Assembly (NCBI GenBank): GCA_049652745.1
Contig: JBASEY010000029.1
Location: forward strand, 310,001-374,000
Reading direction: 5' to 3'
DNA: 64,000 nt
Origin: JBASEY01 sp049652745
GTDB taxonomy: Bacteria; CSSED10-310
The notes below the pieces were generated by a model, which saw only the letters and a list, made by a program, of their open reading frames with translations, had not been told where the DNA came from and did no database searches. The position numbers and the translations under genes were made by a program. Shown in pieces: positions 50,860 to 58,321 of the stretch. Numbering within the stretch: position 1 is the stretch's first letter; each line of letters begins with the position of its first letter.

Positions 50860-52047
50860 ATGCGGTTTTATTTTTATAAAATATTAATTTTTCTGTTGGT
50901 GATTCACTTGGCCGGCTGTGCACACTGGAAAAAGAATGAAGTGATTTTGCCGGTAGATCTTATCACGGCAGATGAGCAGCCAAAAAAAGAACTGCCTGAA
51001 TGCGATAAGGAATCTCTTCCGGATTTTGAAACAGCCGATGAGACTATTGACGCTGAAGAATTTTCTAATTGCTTTGGCGATGACGATCAGGATGATGAAC
51101 AATCGCAAGATGACTTGGTTCAGTTATGTATCCCTGAGGTCGGTCTTGTGGCCAGGTGCAAAAACTACTTTTTGGTCAAATATCGGGATGATTATGAATC
51201 TGCTTTGATGCGTCGAAGATATTACATTGAGATGATACAGCGTCAGGTTCGTCAAAGGGGAATGCCGGAAGCGGCTAAATGGATTCCAATGGTCGAATCC
51301 TGGTTTATGAATTCGGCGATATCAAAATCACATGCTGTCGGTCTGTGGCAACTGATACCGACGACGGCTCGTTCGTTTGGTCTGCGAGTAGACAAATGGA
51401 TCGATGAGCGTCTGGATCCTGTGAAATCGACTCGAGCTGCATTGGATTTATTGGAATACCTTCACCAGAAGACTGGAAGCTGGTTTTTAGCCTTTGCGGC
51501 TTATCACAGCGGTGAAGGATGCGTATTCAAGGCGATGCGGGCCAATGGAAGCGAGGATTACTGGGAATTGGCGCAAAAGCAGGAGTTTTCTCCACAGACC
51601 AGGTTTTATGTCGCCGCCTTGATGGCGCTTGCTTTGATTGAAAGAGACCCTGAAGCTCATGGGGTTATTTTCCCGCAAATTGAAACAGAGGAAGTCGCGG
51701 TTCTATCATTGGATAGGCCGTTAGACTTACGGCTTTTTGCCGAAAAAACAGGAATTACTCTTCAAAAAATAAAAGAACTCAATCCATCTTTAAAACGAAA
51801 CTCTACCCCTCCTGATTACCCAGGCTTTGAATTGAATATTCCTGCCGACTACTACCATATAGCGCAAGATTTTCTAGCTTTATCACATTCAGCCAATAAA
51901 AAAATTGAGTATATCATTCAGCCGGGAGATACCCTCAGCGGTATTTCTTATCGCTTTGGAATAACGATTGAATCGTTGATGGCGACAAATTTTTTAAAAG
52001 ATGATCTGATCATTGCCGGCTGTAAACTGTTGATTCCGGTTTTTTAG
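50860..52047 (+). CDS. MltD-like membrane-bound lytic transglycosylase with LysM
   Basis: A 395-residue lipoprotein (lipobox LAGC at about residue 20) followed by an acidic stretch (about 60-90, many Asp/Glu), an SLT domain and LysM repeats. The SLT core is KWIPMVESWFMNSAISKSHA with catalytic Glu in VES, VGLWQLIPTTARSFGL and FLAFAAYHSGEGCVFKAM. A degenerate LysM lies near residue 290 (LRLFAEKTGITLQKIKELNP) and a clear one ends the protein (YIIQPGDTLSGISYRFGITI). It binds and cuts peptidoglycan from the membrane. A small inverted repeat (CGACG/CGTCG, 50840-50857) lies directly before the ATG, where no good ribosome site is visible. Confidence 0.92.
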   Translation: MRFYFYKILIFLLVIHLAGCAHWKKNEVILPVDLITADEQPKKELPECDKESLPDFETADETIDAEEFSNCFGDDDQDDEQSQDDLVQLCIPEVGLVARCKNYFLVKYRDDYESALMRRRYYIEMIQRQVRQRGMPEAAKWIPMVESWFMNSAISKSHAVGLWQLIPTTARSFGLRVDKWIDERLDPVKSTRAALDLLEYLHQKTGSWFLAFAAYHSGEGCVFKAMRANGSEDYWELAQKQEFSPQTRFYVAALMALALIERDPEAHGVIFPQIETEEVAVLSLDRPLDLRLFAEKTGITLQKIKELNPSLKRNSTPPDYPGFELNIPADYYHIAQDFLALSHSANKKIEYIIQPGDTLSGISYRFGITIESLMATNFLKDDLIIAGCKLLIPVF

Positions 52048-52092
52048 TTCATGATCATAAAGCCGAGTGATCTCTGTACAGACGCCGGCATA

Positions 52093-53487
52093 TCAAGGAT
52101 TGATTCGCCCTGTCAGAATAACTTTTATCGTTTCTATGATGATTTTGATATCGAGCCAGAGTGAGCGATTGTAAATATATGCCAAGTCATACTTCAATTT
52201 GTTTTCAGAGGACGTGGCATAGCCGCCGTTTACCTGTGCTAATCCTGTCAAGCCCGGAAGTGCTTTGAAGCGCTCGCCATAGCCTACGACTTGATTGATA
52301 TATTTATCGACAAAATGCGGCCTTTCAGGTCTAGGGCCGACAAAACTCATATCTCCACGAAGGATATTGAATATCTGGGGTATCTCGTCCACCCGATATT
52401 TCCGCAAAACTCGACCCAGAGGGGTGACACGCGGATCGATGTCTTCAGTTAAAACCGGACCGGTTTCCATTTCTGCATCTCGAATCATGGTTCTGAGTTT
52501 AAATATCGTGAAACATTTTTTATCTTTTCCGACACGCTCTTGTTTAAACACTATAGGAGGACCCATCAGCAGAAGTATCAACAAGCTTGCCATCAGTAAA
52601 ACCGGAAAGGATAAAATCAGAACGGCCAACGATATCATTATATCGAAAAAGCGTTTGGAAGCAGGAACTTCCGGATGCTTTATCATTTCGATGAGGGGAA
52701 TGTCATATAGGCGAAGATGATTGATTTTCCCAATCAATATTTCGTAAAAATTCGGTAGGATGCAAATACGTGTCGGCAGTTGTTCTATTTTACTGATAGC
52801 GTCGACAAGGTTTTCCTGCCAAGTTTCTTTTTCGGATAGAATCACTTCATCGACGTGGTGCTTGCCGATGATCTCCAATAAATCATCTCGAGTTCCCAAA
52901 ACAGGGCAACCCAGTATATTCTCTATAGGCTCATCTCTGGCTTGATCAAGAAGAACACCGATAATGGTCAAGCCGTATGAGGGTAGCCTACGAATTTCTT
53001 CGATAATTTTTTGTGTGCCGTCATTTGATCCGACAATCAACACGCTTCTTTCAGGACGTTGAGTTTGAAAAAGGCGTCTGATATTGACGTGCCAAGCGCT
53101 GGTTAGAATGATCAGCAGGATCCAAATCATGATAAAAATTGATCGAGGAAACATGATGTCCTGGCTGAAGAAGTAGATTGAAACCAGAATTAAAGTTTCA
53201 AATGTAACCAAACGTATAATCAAGCTAACAGATTCATGTTTTCTTCTCAAAGAAACAGTGTCGTAAAATCCGTGAAGATAAAGAAATAGAATATGCATGA
53301 AGAAAAGGATCCACAGGCGGTGATTCACGATTTCCATTCGATCCAACGGCATTTTTTCATGAAAGAAAATAAGGGCGCTTTTTGACCGAAGCCAATAGGA
53401 GAAGATATAAGTTAATGGGGTCCAGACAAGGTCTCCCAAGAACAAGATAAACACCGTCAATCTTCGAAGTTCACTGATTTTTTTCAT
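52093..53487 (-). CDS. Polyprenyl-phosphate sugar-1-phosphate transferase (WbaP/WcaJ-type)
   Basis: A 464-residue membrane protein: four or five N-terminal membrane segments, a CoA-binding-like middle domain (SVLIVGSNDGTQKIIEEI), another hydrophobic hairpin (RFFDIMISLAVLILSFPVLL) and the catalytic C-terminal domain with FKQERVGKD, FKLRTM, the RKYRVDEIPQIFNILRGDMS stretch, VGPRPERP and LPGLTGLAQVNG. Such enzymes start exopolysaccharide or O-antigen repeat units by moving hexose-1-phosphate to undecaprenyl phosphate. Its start overlaps the GT2 gene at 53471 by 17 bases, so the pair likely belongs to one polysaccharide pathway. Confidence 0.95.
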   Translation of the reverse strand: MKKISELRRLTVFILFLGDLVWTPLTYIFSYWLRSKSALIFFHEKMPLDRMEIVNHRLWILFFMHILFLYLHGFYDTVSLRRKHESVSLIIRLVTFETLILVSIYFFSQDIMFPRSIFIMIWILLIILTSAWHVNIRRLFQTQRPERSVLIVGSNDGTQKIIEEIRRLPSYGLTIIGVLLDQARDEPIENILGCPVLGTRDDLLEIIGKHHVDEVILSEKETWQENLVDAISKIEQLPTRICILPNFYEILIGKINHLRLYDIPLIEMIKHPEVPASKRFFDIMISLAVLILSFPVLLMASLLILLLMGPPIVFKQERVGKDKKCFTIFKLRTMIRDAEMETGPVLTEDIDPRVTPLGRVLRKYRVDEIPQIFNILRGDMSFVGPRPERPHFVDKYINQVVGYGERFKALPGLTGLAQVNGGYATSSENKLKYDLAYIYNRSLWLDIKIIIETIKVILTGRINP

Positions 53488-54361
53488 ATATTAGCTTTTG
53501 TTTGGCGAGAAGGATTAGATTTAAAAACCAGAATAAAAGTAGATGGGTGATGATACCGGCATAGATAAAGCCTGTAGAAATCAGGGAGTGATCGTCTTTT
53601 AGAAATTTCCGGAAATACCTTATCATGGCCATATGGCTATGGTAGGTACTTTTCAAGGGTTGGGTCTGCCTGCTGGCGCCGTAATAATGTGTAATGACGG
53701 CTTTTGGGAGAAAAAACACCTTTTTGGATGCAAGTTTGGCGCGGTAACAAAAGTCCAAATCTTCGCCCATAAGAAAATAACCCTCGTCAAACATGCCGAT
53801 AAGCTCGACCAGGTCACGCGTAAAACTCATGAATGCGCCTGCAACTGCATCAACTTCGTGGATATTTTCCAAATCGACTGGATCCAGTTCATAAGCGTTA
53901 GCTAACTCACATTTTGGGAAAAGACGTGACAATCTGAATAATCTGAAAAAAGCGCTTGAAGGTGATGGAAAATTGCGTCGGCATTGCTTCTGAATTGTTC
54001 CATCTGCATTCAAAACTTTACCGCCGACAATACCGGCATCGGGATGTGACTGCCAGAAGGTTTCAAGTGCAGTGAGAGCGTTTGAGTTCATGATGGAATC
54101 TGGGTTGAGCAGAACAAAAATATCTCCATGGGCTTGCATAAGCCCTATGTTGACGGCTGAAGCGAAGCCGAGATTTTGTTGATTTTGAATCCAAACGACT
54201 TTAGGAAAGCGTTCGAGGACGATATCTTTTGCATTGTCTTTTGAAGCGTTGTCAACAACGATGATTTCATAATTACTTGTTTGCCCCGTATTTTCTACAG
54301 ATTCTATACAATTGATTAGAAGTTCTGGGACATTGTAGGATACAATTATTATCGAGATCAT
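53471..54361 (-). CDS. GT2 family glycosyltransferase (rhamnosyltransferase-like)
   Basis: A 296-residue GT2 enzyme: ISIIIVSYNVPELLINCIES at the N-terminus, IIVVDNASKDN, FVLLNPDSIM as the metal/nucleotide site, GYFLMGEDLDFCYRAK as the acceptor-side motif, and one C-terminal hydrophobic segment. The pattern is that of WsaF/RfbF-like rhamnosyltransferases, though the sugar cannot be told from sequence. The start at ATG 54361 is preferred to a GTG nine codons upstream because the family begins at this point. It precedes and overlaps the sugar transferase gene. Confidence 0.9.
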   Translation of the reverse strand: MISIIIVSYNVPELLINCIESVENTGQTSNYEIIVVDNASKDNAKDIVLERFPKVVWIQNQQNLGFASAVNIGLMQAHGDIFVLLNPDSIMNSNALTALETFWQSHPDAGIVGGKVLNADGTIQKQCRRNFPSPSSAFFRLFRLSRLFPKCELANAYELDPVDLENIHEVDAVAGAFMSFTRDLVELIGMFDEGYFLMGEDLDFCYRAKLASKKVFFLPKAVITHYYGASRQTQPLKSTYHSHMAMIRYFRKFLKDDHSLISTGFIYAGIITHLLLFWFLNLILLAKQKLIYEKNQ

Positions 54362-54396
54362 TCCTATTCGCTCCGCGATGAAATACACTACAATTA

Positions 54397-54413
54397 TTGA
54401 CGTACGTCGTCAA
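54397..54413. promoter_or_regulatory. Inverted repeat in a divergent promoter region
   Basis: TTGACG-TACGT-CGTCAA is a 17-base inverted repeat with perfect six-base arms. It lies 36 bases from one divergent gene start and 36 from the other, so it could be an operator serving both the polysaccharide pair and the GT-C gene. The TTGACG could also be a -35 element. No factor is known. Confidence 0.35.
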
Positions 54414-54448
54414 GATGGGGATAGACCTCCCAAAGAACCGGCAAGGAT

Positions 54449-56431
54449 ATGGCTTTGCAGAGCAAAAGAAACTTTAAACTTAAAGATATCATCACCATCA
54501 TTTCTATTTTTCTGATATCGTGTCTATATTTTCTAAGTTATTTCAATTATGACATGAATATTTGGGACGAAGGAGTTCCACTAAACGGGGCTTTACGTAT
54601 GTTTCGCGGCGAAAGGCCTATAAGGGATTTTTTTGCCTATCCGCCCGGCAGATACATCCTATATTACGTGTCAATGAAAATCGGCGGTCTTCACGTCAGG
54701 TCCCCCCGAATCCTGCAGGCATTTCTGTCGGCTGTTTTCGCCGCTCTTATTTGGCTGATCGGCAGGAAGGCAGGTCTGAAAAAAAGCGCAGTAATTCCCT
54801 GGGTTATATATCTTTTAACCCCGATGTACTATTACTATAGATTTTTTACATTCAGCCTTATCCTAATGATCATCAGCTTGGCGCTACTGCTCCAATCTCC
54901 TAACCGCTTCAATGCCTGTGTCAGCGCAGGCTTGGCATTGATCATCTGTTGGTTACGCATCGAATTAGGGATGATTTTGCTGGCGCTGTTTCCTCTTATA
55001 ATGGTAGTTGATTGGATCGTAAGGGGTAATCGATTCCGGTTGGTGACCGCCATGCCCAGTATTTTATTATTCGTCGGCCAAGTAAGTTTGATGGTATACG
55101 TGGGTGGGGCTGGAGCTTGGCTTCATTACTTGAGATTATGCGCCAATACGGTTTCAGGGGGAGTCGAGCAGATGTCGCTTTCCTGGCCATATCTGTTCTC
55201 CCTTCAGCATCTTCGGAATAATGATGTTTTCTCACTATTTCAGGGATGCTTGTTTTATGTTGCAGGGATGGTGCTTGTACTGAGCGGGCTGTCGATTATT
55301 AGGCAAAAACAATTCCACGCGTGGTCGACAGCGATTGTGCTGACCGGGTTTATCGGGTTTGGACTGGTTATCTGGAGAACCGGGTTCGGAAATCTGTTAC
55401 GGTGTTTGCCTCCGATCAGTATTTTGGCGGTTTGGCTTATAACGAAGAAAAATAACTATCGGGGCATAAAATATATCGTGGGAATGATTCTCTTTATTGG
55501 GCTATTGTTGGACTCATTGATTAAAAATCCCCATATTTATCAATCCATTGGTGTGATACGATCAGAAAGTGTTCAAATGTCGCATCCCCGTTACTCGGTA
55601 AAAGTTTTTCCTTCTGAATGTCGGCTGATGTCTGAGTTGGTCGGTGGATTAGAACAATTGAAAATCAGGCAATATCGAACGATGATGGCGCTTCCTTTTC
55701 ATCCTCTGTTGAATTTTATAACGGATTTACAGAATACATCGTACTATGAATGGCTTCTTCCAGGGATGTTTAAAAATCCGTTATTTTATCAGGATATGCT
55801 TGAAGAAGTCGGGCAACACGCGCCGGACATTTTTATTATCAATGACATACCCTTCGATGATCTGGAATCGCGGCGTTTCTCGAAGCAATACCCTGAACTT
55901 ATGATATGGATATTGAATGATTATTATCGTTGGGAGAGATTCGCGGGTTTTGATATATACCGCCGCAAACCTCCTCGTTCACTTTTATTGTCGTCTGAGT
56001 TCTCGGGAACCGTTTTACATGCAGAAGGGGTTAACAAATTATCGCAAATACAAGGGCTCTTTGGAGGCAATTCGGAAATACTCATTCAAGAATGCGGCTC
56101 TGAAATTCACTTTGAAATACCCCGAGTCCCTGGTGCCGTCTTCTACAGTGCTGTTTTATTTGAATCATCGTATTCTTCTGACGAGTGTGAACTGAAAGTC
56201 GAAATCCGGGTCAATAATAGATCGTTGGAGACAACTGAATGTAAAGTAAGCGATCATTATGCTTTTCTAACAGCTCCGATTCTTGGTGACAGTGATGAAC
56301 CTATCGAATTGGAGCTTGTCACTTTGTGTTCCGAGGATTGCTCAAAAGGGCTTGTAATATGGATGAGCCCAGCTTTTCTCGAGTTGGATTTATCCAGCCG
56401 TTATGTTGACAGATATTGCACATTGCCTTAA
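54449..56431 (+). CDS. GT-C-type membrane protein (glycosyltransferase-like)
   Basis: A 660-residue protein with about ten membrane segments in the first 360 residues and a soluble C-terminal part. The first outer loop has NIWDEGVPLNGALRMFRGER, then RDFFAYPPGRYILYY, the acidic WDEG/PPG arrangement common to GT-C enzymes that use polyprenyl-linked sugars. The C-terminal half (about 390-660) includes a beta-rich stretch. Target unknown. It is divergent from the polysaccharide genes across an inverted repeat and is followed 26 bases later by a secreted protein gene. Confidence 0.75.
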   Translation: MALQSKRNFKLKDIITIISIFLISCLYFLSYFNYDMNIWDEGVPLNGALRMFRGERPIRDFFAYPPGRYILYYVSMKIGGLHVRSPRILQAFLSAVFAALIWLIGRKAGLKKSAVIPWVIYLLTPMYYYYRFFTFSLILMIISLALLLQSPNRFNACVSAGLALIICWLRIELGMILLALFPLIMVVDWIVRGNRFRLVTAMPSILLFVGQVSLMVYVGGAGAWLHYLRLCANTVSGGVEQMSLSWPYLFSLQHLRNNDVFSLFQGCLFYVAGMVLVLSGLSIIRQKQFHAWSTAIVLTGFIGFGLVIWRTGFGNLLRCLPPISILAVWLITKKNNYRGIKYIVGMILFIGLLLDSLIKNPHIYQSIGVIRSESVQMSHPRYSVKVFPSECRLMSELVGGLEQLKIRQYRTMMALPFHPLLNFITDLQNTSYYEWLLPGMFKNPLFYQDMLEEVGQHAPDIFIINDIPFDDLESRRFSKQYPELMIWILNDYYRWERFAGFDIYRRKPPRSLLLSSEFSGTVLHAEGVNKLSQIQGLFGGNSEILIQECGSEIHFEIPRVPGAVFYSAVLFESSYSSDECELKVEIRVNNRSLETTECKVSDHYAFLTAPILGDSDEPIELELVTLCSEDCSKGLVIWMSPAFLELDLSSRYVDRYCTLP

Positions 56432-56457
56432 ACTCAAAACGATTTGGGGGACTTAAC

Positions 56458-57447
56458 ATGGCAAAAAAAATAACAAACAAAATGGTGATGACAAGTGTTT
56501 TGATAATGGCATTGTCTGTTATAAGCGTCTATGGACAAATGCCAACCAATCCTAGTATCCCGTTTGCTCCATCTTTTTATCAGCGTCCGGTTTATGCGCA
56601 GTTTTTGGATTCATCACACATTATTAAGGGAGATTCTAGTGGGGTTTCCGTTATTGAACTCGAGAGTAGAAAGGTAACAGAAAGGAAATTAGAAGGAACT
56701 GTGATCACTGCTATGATGTCTAACCCACACAAGGAAGGCCATGTGGCTTTTGCATCTGATCAGGGTGATGTGTATTTCTGCTCTTTGGTTGAAAACACAC
56801 TTGAGTGTACAAAATTGGACCTGGCTCAGAATGCTTCGGTCGGTATAGTAAAATCGATTCTTTTTCATGATGTTTTGCCTGATAAAATCTTGTTTGCCGG
56901 TACAGATGCAATAGCAATTTGCTCATTTGATGGAAACGAGTTGACAGTGAATAAAATCGCTTCGATGGAACCCTTTGAGGATGGTATAGTATTTGCGTTT
57001 CCTGACAATCTCAGTGAGGAATGGTTTTTGATCTCAGGAACACAAGAGTCTCGCTTTCGATGCAATTGGGAGTCGGGAGAAATTGTGAGTATCCCTGAAA
57101 AAACCCTGGAACATGGTGCTCGTTTGAAAAAAGATGGGTTCAGCTATTTTGCGTTGGGTGAGAACCAGGAATATTTCAACATCTCTTTTATGTTGGCCAG
57201 ACCGACCTTTATCAAGCGCTATCCACAGAAACCAAATGTTTACATTGCCGCTACAATTGGTGTCTCACCGATGATAATCACGCTGGAAAATAGAAATCAT
57301 TACGATCTTAAGCATTTGACGAACAACCGTTTTCTAACATTTTCCATCGATGTCGATCGGAATAACCTCGATCATCTGATATTTACGACATCTTCCGGAA
57401 TCGTTTTCAGCGGTGATGGGGGTCTGAATTGGGAAACAATTGAATAG
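56458..57447 (+). CDS. Secreted BNR-like propeller protein
   Basis: A 329-residue exported protein (signal peptide about 1-27, ending SVYGQ). The body has propeller-like repeats: VAFASDQGDVYFCSL, KILFAGTDAIAICSFDGNEL, LDHLIFTTSSGIVFSGDGGL followed by NWE, an Asp-box. It resembles the propeller part of the dockerin protein at 36862 but has no dockerin or linker. The ATG at 56458 is chosen over an upstream in-frame ATG because GGGGGA lies about seven bases before it. It overlaps or abuts the GspC-like lipoprotein gene. Binding role only guessed. Confidence 0.75.
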   Translation: MAKKITNKMVMTSVLIMALSVISVYGQMPTNPSIPFAPSFYQRPVYAQFLDSSHIIKGDSSGVSVIELESRKVTERKLEGTVITAMMSNPHKEGHVAFASDQGDVYFCSLVENTLECTKLDLAQNASVGIVKSILFHDVLPDKILFAGTDAIAICSFDGNELTVNKIASMEPFEDGIVFAFPDNLSEEWFLISGTQESRFRCNWESGEIVSIPEKTLEHGARLKKDGFSYFALGENQEYFNISFMLARPTFIKRYPQKPNVYIAATIGVSPMIITLENRNHYDLKHLTNNRFLTFSIDVDRNNLDHLIFTTSSGIVFSGDGGLNWETIE

Positions 57448-57454
57448 GCAGAAT

Positions 57455-58321
57455 ATGAAACTATTTAATGTTTGGGTTTTATTGGTTTCTTTTCCGATCG
57501 TCTTGATGCCGGGTTTGATTGGATGCTCAAAAAGTGACATGCAAGGATTGGTTCCAGACGATATTGAAGGCAGTGTTTTAGTTGCTGATGACATAACGGC
57601 GAATCCAAATATCCAGCTTAAAAAACCGCCTGGATCAAAAACAAAATATGACGATATCTATCGAAAAACACTTTTTAATCCTGATCGTATATTCCTCGAC
57701 ACAGAACCGGAAAAAGCTCCCGCTGAACCAGAACCGACGCCGGCGCGCATGCAGATAGATGTGCCCAATTTAGAGCTCGTCGGCACATTGCATAAAACTG
57801 TTGATAAAAGCAGCTATGCATTCATAAAAAACACCAATGATGCTGATCCGGCGATGCGTAACAAAGTGCGGAAGTATGGACAGGGCGAATGGATCGGAGA
57901 TTACTTGATATCCCTGATAGAATCCAATCGTGTGACATTGATTCGTGGTGAAGAGATTGCGATGCTTCAGTTGAAACCATCTCGAACTGCTGGAAACGCC
58001 CAGGCTCGAGGGGGGGGAAGACGGCCTGCAGCCGGCTCCTCCGGACAGCAGGGAGCTTCTGTTTCAGTCGGCCAAAGGCGGCAGCAATCTAATGCCGAGC
58101 GTGAAAAAGAAGAGGAAATGAGGAGAGCGAAAGAAATGGAGGCCGCTGAGACGGTTGGGACGCGATTCACTGGGAAAGGGAGACAGATGCAGCAACAAGA
58201 AAGTGCAAAAACATCATTTTCTTCAGGAGCCAGTGACTCTTCAGCATCGTACTGGTCATGGTCGGAATCGCAATCAAGTTCGGGATCTATTTCGCAGGGA
58301 CGACCAGGATGTGGACGCTGA
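57455..58321 (+). CDS. Lipoprotein with GspC/PulC-like HR domain and low-complexity tail
   Basis: A 288-residue lipoprotein: leader ending in lipobox LIGC (about residue 24). Residues about 55-175 fit the homology region of type II secretion GspC/PilP-like proteins: YRKTLFNPDRIFLD, a Pro-rich join, IDVPNLELVGTLHK, SYAFIKN, KYGQGEWIGDYLISLIESN and RVTLIRGEEIAML. This domain normally connects an inner-membrane part with the outer-membrane secretin. Here a lipid anchor replaces the usual membrane helix. The tail (about 180-288) is low complexity, rich in Gly, Gln, Arg then Ser (SASYWSWSESQSSSGS). It begins within a few bases of the previous stop and overlaps the YfhO-like gene. The family call is moderate. 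Confidence 0.6.
   Translation: MKLFNVWVLLVSFPIVLMPGLIGCSKSDMQGLVPDDIEGSVLVADDITANPNIQLKKPPGSKTKYDDIYRKTLFNPDRIFLDTEPEKAPAEPEPTPARMQIDVPNLELVGTLHKTVDKSSYAFIKNTNDADPAMRNKVRKYGQGEWIGDYLISLIESNRVTLIRGEEIAMLQLKPSRTAGNAQARGGGRRPAAGSSGQQGASVSVGQRRQQSNAEREKEEEMRRAKEMEAAETVGTRFTGKGRQMQQQESAKTSFSSGASDSSASYWSWSESQSSSGSISQGRPGCGR

Noticed and set aside
58155..58310. Longer N-terminus for the YfhO-like protein from the ATG at 58155
   Set aside because: It would overlap the lipoprotein gene by 167 bases and add a hydrophilic stretch unlike the family; the GTG at 58311 puts the first membrane helix at the N-terminus.
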